A stretch of DNA of 6,612 bases from Microbacteriaceae bacterium (GTDB lineage Bacteria; Actinomycetota; Actinomycetes; Actinomycetales; Microbacteriaceae): the NCBI GenBank assembly GCA_030840185.1, contig JAUZFY010000064.1, forward strand, positions 1 to 6,612, written 5' to 3'. The position numbers were made by a program, and so were the translations under genes. Below, piece after piece: positions 1-5,838 of the stretch. Position 1 is the stretch's first letter; every line of letters begins with the position of its first letter. A model generated the notes under the pieces. That model had not been told where the DNA came from. It made no database searches and was given only the letters and a program-made list of their open reading frames with translations.

Positions 1-204
1 CGGCATCCTTGACCGTTCCCGTCAATGCCCAAATGCTCACGCAACATCGAAAAATGCTCGATCGCTTGCGCCGTGCCGATTAGGCCGATCATGACCGAAC
101 GCGGGCCGCCAGTCCCCAGTCCGAGGAACGTCAGCAAAATGCTCGCTGAACATCGAGTAAACGATTTCCCCCGAGGCTTTCCCGGCCCATCTCATCGGGT
201 TTGG
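1..204 (-). other. Possible partial or decayed coding region, unidentified
   Basis: I do not recognise a gene here. On the minus strand one frame is open from about 189 to the left edge; from its only internal ATG (92-90) it reads MIGLIGTAQAIEHFSMLREH and continues out of the window, which looks protein-like. A second minus-strand frame, from an ATG at 195 to a stop at 37 (52 residues), contains a similar phrase, YSMFSEHFADV. The two similar phrases lie in different frames, 106 bp apart, as expected if a duplicated stretch had suffered an indel. The AQAIEH phrase faintly resembles ferritin-like helices, but that is too little for a call. No ribosome binding site is clear for either frame. This may be the start of an intact gene, a relic, or chance. 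Confidence 0.2.
31..156. repeat. Approximate 20-bp direct repeat with a third half copy
   Basis: AAATGCTCACGCAACATCGA at 31-50 and AAATGCTCGCTGAACATCGA at 137-156 agree at 17 of 20 positions. A third copy of the core AAATGCTC lies at 52-59, followed by GATCG. The two full copies are 106 bp apart, which is not a multiple of three. They could be binding-site iterons or the DNA trace of a duplicated minus-strand coding segment. Confidence 0.45.
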
Positions 205-223
205 CGGCTTTAGCCTGACCTGT
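205..223. promoter_or_regulatory. Putative DtxR/IdeR-type iron box upstream of efeO
   Basis: The stretch TTAGCCTGACCT (210-221) matches 11 of 12 bases of the centre and right half of the actinobacterial DtxR/IdeR operator consensus TTAGGTTAGSCTAACCTAA. The left half is poorly conserved, so the full 19-bp window matches at about 11 positions. It ends 48 bp before the efeO start, where an iron repressor would be expected to act on an iron-uptake operon. TAGCCT (211-216) within it also fits the TANNNT pattern of a -10 element, which would place the operator over the promoter, as in classical DtxR targets. No convincing -35 is visible. Confidence 0.5.
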
Positions 224-241
224 GCCCCCCTTTAAGGGCAC
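222..241. repeat. Short inverted repeat in the efeO leader
   Basis: GTGCCC (222-227) and GGGCAC (236-241) form a perfect 6-bp inverted repeat around an 8-base spacer (CCCTTTAA). It lies between the putative iron box and efeO. There is no T-run after it, so it does not look like an intrinsic terminator. It could be a second operator half-site pair or a small leader hairpin, or chance in GC-rich DNA. Confidence 0.3.
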
Positions 242-271
242 GTCCCCCAGCGAGAAAGTCGCTCAACACCG

Positions 272-1471
272 GTGTCTCCCCTCACGACAAACCAGCGCTA
301 CCTCGCCCTGTTCGGCACGATAGCCGTCGTCATTGCCGTGGGCATCGTCGGCTCCTTCGCCTCCCGTCCGGCGCTGTCGGAACCGGCGTCGGGAACGATC
401 GGCGTCGAGTCCGGCACGGAGACCTGCGGCGCGGGGTGGACGGAGCCGCACGCCGGGCTCTCGCGCTTCGCGGTACATAACACGACCATCGCCGGCGAAG
501 AGGTATACCTCGAGGGCGCAAAAAACCAACTGGTGTACGGGGAACTCGAGGGTCTCGGGCCCAGTGCGACGCACGACCTGAGCGCGGTGCTCGCAAACGG
601 CAGCTACCGCTTTGTCTGCCTGCCCGCGGACCTGCCGCCCGCATATGGACAGGTCGTCACGATCAACGGCGCGCACTCCGTCGCCGACCCGACCCCCGGC
701 GTGAAGATCGTCACCGCCGCAGATCTCATCGCGCCCGACAAGCAATATCACGCCTGGGTCAGCGGTCGACTTCCGATCCTGGCCAGCGACGTTTTGTCGC
801 TCGCCCGGTCGGTAGCCACCGGCGACATCCCGGCCGCACGGGCGGCGTGGCTGAGCGCGCATCTCGAATACGAGTCGCTCGGGGCAGCGTACGGCGCCTT
901 CGGCGACCTCGACGCCGCGATCAACGGCGTGCCTCGATCGGGCTCGACCGCCCTGACCGATCCAAACCTCACCGGCTTTCACCGCCTCGAGGCACTCCTG
1001 TGGGGCGGCGCCGCCGCGACAGCCATCATGCCCTCCGCTGACCGCCTGGTGACCGACGTCAACCGGCTGCAATCCGCATTCGCGACGGCCCAAATTCCGC
1101 CGCTCGACATCGGGCTTCGCGCGCACGAAATCCTCGAGAATGCGATCCAGTTCGAGCTCACCGGCGCAACCGACGCCGGTTCGGCAACCAACATCGCGAC
1201 CATTGGCGCAAACCTGGTTGGCACCAGGGAGGCTCTTGCTCCGCTCGAACCGTTGCTCGCCACCCGTTATCCGGCGCTCGCGTCGACGAAGCGTTGGCTG
1301 GACCGCGCCGCCACCCTGGTCGCCAGCTACCACCGTCCGGATGGATCGTGGACTCCACTCGCCGAACTGACCAGACCACAACGCCAAGCCCTCAATGCCG
1401 CCCTGGACGAGTCGGTACAACTGCTGGCTCCCGTTGCCACAATCACGGATCCGAGGCTCGCACCCCAATGA
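272..1471 (+). CDS. efeO: EfeO, extracytoplasmic iron-binding protein (cupredoxin plus M75/imelysin-like domains)
   Basis: This 399-residue protein is the extracytoplasmic iron-binding component of an EfeUOB-type uptake system. Residues 10-30 form a hydrophobic signal peptide or anchor; no lipobox cysteine is seen. Residues about 40-125 are the cupredoxin-like domain, with Cys52 and Cys116 spaced as in the E. coli EfeO cupredoxin domain. Residues about 145-395 are the M75 (EfeM-like) domain, with H197 in HLEYE and the characteristic HxxE motif at H237-E240 (GFHRLEALLWG). It is slightly longer than E. coli EfeO (about 375 residues). GTG at 272 is the first start after an in-frame stop at 233-235; the ribosome binding site is weak (GAG near 252-254, rather distant). 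It overlaps efeB by four bases, so the two are probably translationally coupled. Iron repression is likely from the upstream box. EfeU is not encoded immediately upstream. Confidence 0.93.
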   Translation: MSPLTTNQRYLALFGTIAVVIAVGIVGSFASRPALSEPASGTIGVESGTETCGAGWTEPHAGLSRFAVHNTTIAGEEVYLEGAKNQLVYGELEGLGPSATHDLSAVLANGSYRFVCLPADLPPAYGQVVTINGAHSVADPTPGVKIVTAADLIAPDKQYHAWVSGRLPILASDVLSLARSVATGDIPAARAAWLSAHLEYESLGAAYGAFGDLDAAINGVPRSGSTALTDPNLTGFHRLEALLWGGAAATAIMPSADRLVTDVNRLQSAFATAQIPPLDIGLRAHEILENAIQFELTGATDAGSATNIATIGANLVGTREALAPLEPLLATRYPALASTKRWLDRAATLVASYHRPDGSWTPLAELTRPQRQALNAALDESVQLLAPVATITDPRLAPQ

Positions 1472-2724
1472 CCGATCTACAGAACCATTCGCGCGGGCTC
1501 GGCCGCCGGGCCTTCGTGTCCGGACTGCTTGGCGCCGGGGTGGCCGCGCCGCTAGCGGCGGCGTCCATCGCGGCGGGGGGTCCGGCATTCGCGAACGAAT
1601 TGGCGGATGCCCCGGCCGGCTCGCGCTCGTACCCCTTCGAGGGCACGCACCAGCAGGGCATCCTGACTCCGGTGCAGTCTGCGGCCGCGTTCGTGGCGTT
1701 CGACGTCACCGCGGCAAACCGCACGGAACTCGTGGCGCTGCTACGCGGGATCACCGAGCGCGCTCGATTCCTCACTCGGGGCGGCACCCCCTCCCCGACC
1801 GGCCTGAGCGCGCCGCCGCCCGACTCCGGCGTGCTCGGTCCGACGGTGGTCCCGGATGGGCTCACGGTGACCGCATCGGTCGGGGCGTCACTCTTCGACG
1901 ACCGCTTCGGGCTGACACCGCGCAAGCCCTCGAAGTTACGCACAATGGATGACTTTCCGAACGACGCCCTGCAGCGCGAGGTCTGCGACGGCGATCTGTT
2001 GCTTCAGATCCGGGCGGACCACACCGACACCGTCACGCACGCTCTGCGCGAGGTCATGCGTGCGACTCGCGGCGGAATGCAGGTGCGGTGGCGCACGGAG
2101 GGATTCGTCTCGCCGCCGCGGCCGAGCGGAACACCGCGAAACCTGCTCGGTTCCAAGGACGGAACCGCGAATCCCGACGTCACCGACTCGAGCCAGATGG
2201 ATGAGTTGGTCTGGGCGAAGCGCGACGGAACCGAGCCAGCCTGGACCGCCGGCGGGACGTATCACGTCGTTCGCGTCATCCGCATGCTCGTCGAATTTTG
2301 GGATCGGGTGTCGCTTCGCGAGCAGGAAAACCTGATCGGTCGGGTACGGGACAGCGGGGCGCCGCAGACAGGGTCTCGCGAATCGGACGTGCCCGACTAC
2401 CCGAATGATCCGGCCGGGGACACCATCGCGCTCGGCGCGCACATTCGACTGGCCAATCCGCGCACCCCGCAGACCGCATCCTCGCGGATGCTGCGGCGCG
2501 GCTACAACTACAACTCCGGGCTGGACAACAACGGCAACCTCGACATGGGACTCGTCTTCACGACGTTCAACCAAGACCTCGATCGCCAGTTCGTCGCGGT
2601 GCAGAAGCGCCTTGCCAACGAAGCTCTCGTCGACTACGTCTCGCCATTCGGCGGCGGCTACTTCTTCGCGCTTCCCGGTGCCCGTACCTCGAGCGACTGG
2701 CTCGGCCGTTCGCTGCTGGCCTGA
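1468..2724 (+). CDS. efeB: EfeB, Tat-exported haem-dependent DyP-type peroxidase
   Basis: This 418-residue protein belongs to the dye-decolourising peroxidase family, EfeB subgroup (E. coli EfeB is about 423 residues). The N-terminus has a Tat-like signal: R13-R14 in GRRAFVSG, a hydrophobic stretch, and a likely cleavage after PAFA (residue 42). The family GxxDG motif is G228-S-K-D231-G232, giving the distal aspartate. H325 in GAHIRLANPR fits the proximal haem ligand, and arginines 340-344 in SRMLRRGYNY fit the conserved distal arginine region. In the Efe system it acts outside the membrane, proposed to oxidise Fe(II) or to take iron from haem; the latter role is disputed. The ATG at 1468-1470 shares bases with the efeO stop (ATGA) and places the Tat signal at the N-terminus. 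A longer in-frame extension lies inside efeO and is unlikely. GAGG at 1453-1456 may serve as ribosome binding site. Confidence 0.95.
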   Translation: MTDLQNHSRGLGRRAFVSGLLGAGVAAPLAAASIAAGGPAFANELADAPAGSRSYPFEGTHQQGILTPVQSAAAFVAFDVTAANRTELVALLRGITERARFLTRGGTPSPTGLSAPPPDSGVLGPTVVPDGLTVTASVGASLFDDRFGLTPRKPSKLRTMDDFPNDALQREVCDGDLLLQIRADHTDTVTHALREVMRATRGGMQVRWRTEGFVSPPRPSGTPRNLLGSKDGTANPDVTDSSQMDELVWAKRDGTEPAWTAGGTYHVVRVIRMLVEFWDRVSLREQENLIGRVRDSGAPQTGSRESDVPDYPNDPAGDTIALGAHIRLANPRTPQTASSRMLRRGYNYNSGLDNNGNLDMGLVFTTFNQDLDRQFVAVQKRLANEALVDYVSPFGGGYFFALPGARTSSDWLGRSLLA

Positions 2725-2773
2725 GCCCGCAACCCGGTACCCACGACTTCCCTTTCCCTTCCAATCATCCACA

Positions 2774-2783
2774 AGAGAGAGAG
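2774..2783 (+). promoter_or_regulatory. Ribosome binding site of the phosphoesterase gene, (AG)5 tract
   Basis: An uninterrupted AGAGAGAGAG tract ends six bases before the ATG at 2790. It is the best purine-rich ribosome binding site in the window and fixes this start. The simple dinucleotide repeat could slip in length and so alter translation, though that is inference. Confidence 0.65.
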
Positions 2784-2789
2784 CTAGCA

Positions 2790-4430
2790 ATGCCTCGAAT
2801 CACTCGAAACCGCGCTGTATGGGCGGCCTCGGCCGCCCTCGCCATCGCAGCAGTCACCGGTCTGGGGGTGAGCGCCCCCGGAGCATTTGCCAAGACCACG
2901 GCGGGCCACTCCTCCAAGACCTCGACGCCGATCAAACACCTTGTCGTCATCTTTGACGAGAACGTGTCGTTCGACCACTACTTCGGCACCTACCCGAATG
3001 CGGCCAACACCGACGGCACCACGTTCACTGCGGCCGCGGGCACCCCGATCCCCAACAACTACACGTCGCACCCAAACCTGCTGACGGCGAACCCCAACTC
3101 GTTTCAGCCGCAGCGGCTGGCGCCAAGCCAAGCCATGACGTGCAGCCAAAACCACGGCTACAACCCCGAGCAGCGCGCCATCAACGGCGGTCTGATGAAC
3201 AAGTTCCCGGAGAGCACCCAGTCGGCGGGCTGCTCGCCGAGCACGCTGTTCAACGCCCCGGGGGCGGTCATGGACTACTACGACGGCAACACGGTGACGG
3301 CCGAGTGGAACTACGCCCAGAACTTTGCGATGAGCGACAACAGCTGGGACAGCACGTTCGGCCCGTCGACGCCGGGGGCGCTCAACCTGATCTCCGGCCA
3401 GACCCACGGCGCGCTCGCCGTCAACTCTGTGACCGGAGCGCCGATCACCGGCGCCGGGGCTCCGGGGCAGGTCAGTTCGCCCAATGCCAACGGCATTGGA
3501 ACGGTGAACGCTGACCCCGACCCGTCCTACGACGACTGCGCCGACAACAACCACACCTCAACCTCCGCCCTCGTTCAGATGCAGGGCAAGAACATCGGCG
3601 ACCTGTTGAACGCCAAGGGTGTTACGTGGGGATGGTTCCAGGGCGGCTTCGCTCCGAGCACGCCATACAACGCAGCCACCAAGACGATGGCGCAGTGCAA
3701 GACCACCGCGACCAACATCGGTGGTGCGGCGGTCAACTCCTATTCTGCTCACCACAACCCGTTCGCGTACTACGCCTCGACGTCTAACCCGCACCACCTT
3801 CCGCCGACCTCGGTCAAGGCGATCGGGCACACCGACCAGGCAAACCACAACTACGACCTGACCAACTTCGACGCGGCTCTGAAGACCAACAACCTTCCGG
3901 CGGTCTCCTACCTCAAGGCACCGGCCGCGCAAGACGGTCACCCGGGAAACTCCAACCCGATCGACGAGCAAGCCTTTCTTGTAAAGGAGATCAACGCCAT
4001 CCAGCAGTCCCCCGACTGGAAGAGCACGGCAATCGTGCTGGCCTACGACGACTCCGACGGCTGGTATGACCATGTCGCCCCGACGATCCTCAACGGCTCC
4101 AAGGACACGACGGCGAGCGGCGACACCACGCTGTGCTCGGCCTCGACCGCCCCAATCGCCGGTGGGTACGCGGACCGCTGTGGCCCGAGCCAGCGCCTCC
4201 CGCTCCTTGTGATCTCCCCGTTCGCGAAGCAAAACTTCGTGGACAGCACCCGGACGACGCAGGCCTCGGTGCTCAAGTTCGTCGAGGACAACTGGTCGAC
4301 CGGGCGGATCGGCAACTCGTCCTTCGACGCGACCGCGGGAACCATCACGAACATGATGGACTTCACCCACCCGCAGAAGCGCAAGGTTCTCCTGAACGCG
4401 AACGGTTCGGTGGCCTCAAAAACCAAGTAG
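2790..4430 (+). CDS. Secreted phosphoesterase, phospholipase C / AcpA-like acid phosphatase family
   Basis: This 546-residue protein belongs to the phosphoesterase family (PF04185) in the alkaline phosphatase superfamily, which includes bacterial phospholipases C and Francisella acid phosphatase AcpA. Residues 1-34 are a Sec signal peptide (basic start, hydrophobic core, cleavage after GAFA). The N-terminal motif KHLVVIFDENVSFDHYFGT carries E57-N58; STFGPSTPGALNLISG carries S193-T194; AYDDSDGWYDH carries D420-D421. By comparison with AcpA as I recall it (Glu43, Asn44, Ser175, Asp386, Asp387), these would be the metal ligands and the nucleophile region. The mature protein has six cysteines, allowing three disulfides, and no membrane anchor or sorting motif at its C-terminus, so it is probably released. 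The substrate cannot be settled from sequence: phosphomonoesters or phospholipids are both possible. It follows efeB after 65 bp with no visible terminator between, so partial co-transcription is possible. Confidence 0.88.
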   Translation: MPRITRNRAVWAASAALAIAAVTGLGVSAPGAFAKTTAGHSSKTSTPIKHLVVIFDENVSFDHYFGTYPNAANTDGTTFTAAAGTPIPNNYTSHPNLLTANPNSFQPQRLAPSQAMTCSQNHGYNPEQRAINGGLMNKFPESTQSAGCSPSTLFNAPGAVMDYYDGNTVTAEWNYAQNFAMSDNSWDSTFGPSTPGALNLISGQTHGALAVNSVTGAPITGAGAPGQVSSPNANGIGTVNADPDPSYDDCADNNHTSTSALVQMQGKNIGDLLNAKGVTWGWFQGGFAPSTPYNAATKTMAQCKTTATNIGGAAVNSYSAHHNPFAYYASTSNPHHLPPTSVKAIGHTDQANHNYDLTNFDAALKTNNLPAVSYLKAPAAQDGHPGNSNPIDEQAFLVKEINAIQQSPDWKSTAIVLAYDDSDGWYDHVAPTILNGSKDTTASGDTTLCSASTAPIAGGYADRCGPSQRLPLLVISPFAKQNFVDSTRTTQASVLKFVEDNWSTGRIGNSSFDATAGTITNMMDFTHPQKRKVLLNANGSVASKTK

Positions 4431-4448
4431 CCGCCGCACCACATTCGC

Positions 4449-4484
4449 CGGTCGGCCGTCCTCCTCGAGGGCGGCCGACCGTTT
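4449..4484 (+). terminator. Strong hairpin, probable intrinsic terminator after the phosphoesterase gene
   Basis: CGGTCGGCCG (4449-4458) and CGGCCGACCG (4472-4481) are perfect inverted repeats. The stem extends inward through one G-U pair to about 15 bp with a 3-base loop, and is followed by TTT (4482-4484). It starts 18 bp after the stop codon. The short T-run is normal for high-GC actinobacteria. It probably separates the efeO-efeB-phosphoesterase transcription from the pirin gene. Confidence 0.8.
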
Positions 4485-4494
4485 GCGACGGGAC

Positions 4495-4500
4495 TACCAT
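4495..4500 (+). promoter_or_regulatory. Putative -10 element for a leaderless pirin transcript
   Basis: TACCAT fits the TANNNT pattern of actinobacterial -10 elements. Seven bases (TTTCGCC) separate it from the ATG at 4508, so transcription would begin at or next to the A of the start codon. There is no purine-rich ribosome binding site before this ATG, which agrees with leaderless translation. The -35 region would fall in the right arm of the terminator hairpin and shows no good match. Confidence 0.45.
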
Positions 4501-4507
4501 TTTCGCC

Positions 4508-5482
4508 ATGAGCAATCTCGAGAAGGATCCGGCCGAACTGCTCGGCGAGGGCAATCTCGCGGTGGTCGACATCTATATCCACGATCCGCGCGACGTGCCC
4601 CACGGCGGCCCGCGTGCCATGACCGTGCGTCGCACCCTCCCGCAACGGCGGCGCTCACTCATCGGGGCCTGGTGCTTCCTCGATCATTACGGCCCGGATC
4701 CGGTGGCCGAACGCGGCGGAATGGTCGTCCCGCCGCATCCGCACTCCGGCCTGCAGACCGTGACCTGGCTGTTCGCCGGCGATGTCGACCACCGGGACAG
4801 TGTCGGGACGCATGCGGTGGTTCGCCCGGGCGAGCTGAACCTGATGACCGCCGGCCGGGGCATCGCCCATTCGGAGGTGTCGACGCCGCAGACGACGGTG
4901 CTGCACGGCGCCCAGCTCTGGGTGGCGTTACCGGACGCAGATCGCGACCATCAACCGTTCTTCGAGCACTACGTCCCCGTGCCGGTGAGGTTCGGCGACG
5001 CAACGGTTCGGGTCTTCCTCGGCTCGCTCGGGGGAGAGAGCTCCACCGCAACGACCTTCAGCGAGCTCATTGGATGCCAGATCGATCTGCCGTCCGGGAC
5101 GGCGGTGACCATCCCAACCGACGCTCGATTCGAACACGGTGTGCTCGTCGACCGGGGATCGCTACTCGTCGACGGCGAGCCGGTGTCGGTTTCGCACTTG
5201 GCCTATCTGCGGACCGGACGAGACAGTGTCCGGCTCGAAGCAGGCGACGAGCCGGTGCGGCTTTTGCTCATCGGCGGGGTTCCCCTCGACGAACAGATCG
5301 TCATGTGGTGGAACTTCATAGGCCGCAGTCACGAGGAGATCGTGACATTCCGACAGGAGTGGCAGTCGGATGTCGTGGCCGGTGGCAACGACGGTGGGCG
5401 GTTCGGATCCGTGCACGGTTACCCCGGATCCGCCCTCCCGGCTCCGGACCTACCAAACGTGCGACTCAGGCCTCGCGGCTAG
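4508..5482 (+). CDS. Pirin-family bicupin protein
   Basis: This 324-residue protein is a pirin, a two-domain cupin normally found in the cytoplasm. The N-terminal cupin carries the four metal ligands known from human pirin (His56, His58, His101, Glu103): here H77 and H79 in PPHPHSGLQTVTW, and H121 and E123 in TAGRGIAHSE. The linking features HRDSVGTHAVVRPGELNLM are also typical. The C-terminal half holds the pirin C-terminal cupin (about residues 180-290). Bacterial pirins include quercetin dioxygenases and regulatory proteins, and the sequence does not choose between these. There is no signal peptide. The ATG at 4508 is chosen because the pirin homology begins just after it and a -10-like element precedes it; the frame stays open upstream into the phosphoesterase gene, but that part does not look like pirin. 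The 3' end overlaps the convergent small gene by 17 bp. Confidence 0.92.
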   Translation: MSNLEKDPAELLGEGNLAVVDIYIHDPRDVPHGGPRAMTVRRTLPQRRRSLIGAWCFLDHYGPDPVAERGGMVVPPHPHSGLQTVTWLFAGDVDHRDSVGTHAVVRPGELNLMTAGRGIAHSEVSTPQTTVLHGAQLWVALPDADRDHQPFFEHYVPVPVRFGDATVRVFLGSLGGESSTATTFSELIGCQIDLPSGTAVTIPTDARFEHGVLVDRGSLLVDGEPVSVSHLAYLRTGRDSVRLEAGDEPVRLLLIGGVPLDEQIVMWWNFIGRSHEEIVTFRQEWQSDVVAGGNDGGRFGSVHGYPGSALPAPDLPNVRLRPRG

Positions 5483-5657
5483 ACGGGCCGTTGTCCCGGT
5501 CGAAGCGCGCTCGTTCCTCTGCTTCGATCTTCGCGTACACCTTGCGCTCGGTTCGGTCGGCGCGGAAGATCGCCCGCATCACGACCCAGAAGATGAGGCC
5601 GACCAGAATCGTGGGCAAGAGGTTGAACACCGCGTTGTTCCAATATCCGTCACCCAT
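5466..5657 (-). CDS. Small single-pass membrane protein, uncharacterised
   Basis: This 63-residue protein has one membrane segment (about residues 9-30: VFNLLPTILVGLIFWVVMRAIF) followed by a highly charged tail, RADRTERKVYAKIEAEERAR, which could form a helix or short coiled coil on the cytoplasmic side. I recognise this style of protein from actinobacterial genomes but know of no function. It is the last of three same-strand genes after lysS, 33 bp from the 44-residue gene, and probably shares the transcript. Its ATG has no clear ribosome binding site; TATCCT (5669-5664) six bases before it could serve as a -10 for a leaderless mRNA. Its 3' end overlaps the pirin gene by 17 bp on the opposite strand. 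The strong membrane-plus-charged pattern makes it a real gene rather than a chance frame. Confidence 0.8.
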   Translation of the reverse strand: MGDGYWNNAVFNLLPTILVGLIFWVVMRAIFRADRTERKVYAKIEAEERARFDRDNGPSSREA

Positions 5658-5686
5658 GTGTCAAGGATACGTCCCGCATCCTGACA

Positions 5687-5698
5687 ACGGCTAGCCGT
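5687..5698. repeat. 12-bp perfect palindrome ACGGCTAGCCGT
   Basis: This perfect palindrome spans the stop codon of the 44-residue gene and lies about 30 bp before the start of the 63-residue gene. It could be an operator half-pair or simply chance. As a hairpin it has no loop and no T-run, so it is not a terminator. Confidence 0.3.
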
Positions 5699-5825
5699 GC
5701 TGGACGACGCCGATGATGCCCAGAATGATCCAGTAGATGGCAAGGCCAGCTGCCGCGATCCACAACACCAGTCTCGTTGTCGTGACCTTCTTCGGGTTGC
5801 GCGGTTCTTTGGGCTGAAAGCTCAT
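5691..5825 (-). CDS. Very small membrane protein behind lysS, uncharacterised
   Basis: This 44-residue frame begins MSFQPKEPRNPKKVTTTRL, a basic cytoplasmic-looking head, and continues with a single hydrophobic segment (about residues 19-41, containing LVLWIAAAGLAIYWIILGII) before ending in VVQHG. The start lies 13 bp after the lysS stop codon on the same strand, and the next gene follows 33 bp later, so it looks like the middle gene of a lysS operon. No strong ribosome binding site is seen in the 13-bp gap, suggesting translational coupling to lysS. The positive-inside arrangement (basic head, hydrophobic tail) is clear. I know of no function. The clean membrane segment, tight spacing and operon position argue that it is real despite its size. 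Confidence 0.75.
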   Translation of the reverse strand: MSFQPKEPRNPKKVTTTRLVLWIAAAGLAIYWIILGIIGVVQHG

Positions 5826-5838
5826 GTTCGAACACTAC

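Noticed and set aside
25..213. A 62-codon plus-strand frame before efeO
   Set aside because: It has no ribosome binding site, no recognisable motif and an implausible composition, and the minus strand of the same stretch reads more like protein.
1161..1181. A 7-bp inverted repeat (ACCGGCG / CGCCGGT) inside efeO
   Set aside because: It lies within the coding sequence of the M75 domain, has no T-run, and is expected by chance at this GC content.
1294..1467. Upstream in-frame extension of efeB
   Set aside because: It lies inside efeO, and using it would bury the Tat-type signal peptide about 58 residues into the protein. The ATG at 1468 gives the proper family length.
263..1588. A 441-codon open frame on the minus strand opposite efeO
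   Set aside because: It is rich in Arg, Gly and Val in the way typical of shadow frames in GC-rich DNA and has no recognisable motif, while the plus strand carries clear EfeO signatures.
2784..4370. Two long minus-strand frames opposite the phosphoesterase gene (2784-3554 and 3558-4370)
   Set aside because: Both are Arg/Val/Gly-rich low-complexity shadows without motifs; the plus strand encodes a clear conserved family.
4133..4507. Upstream in-frame extension of the pirin gene
   Set aside because: It overlaps the phosphoesterase gene and the terminator and has no pirin-like content; its composition is that of a shadow frame.
5404..5431. CGGATCCG occurring twice near the pirin 3' end, and other GGATCC sites in the window
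   Set aside because: Short GC-rich palindromes within coding sequence, irregularly spaced; no array or operator logic is apparent.
5484..5503. Possible weak hairpin just after the pirin stop codon
   Set aside because: The GACGGG/CCCGGTC pairing needs a bulge, has no T-run, and lies inside the coding sequence of the convergent small gene.
4483..5694. A 403-codon plus-strand frame across the pirin gene
   Set aside because: It is an Arg/Pro-rich shadow in another frame of the pirin gene and crosses both small minus-strand features without any recognisable domain.
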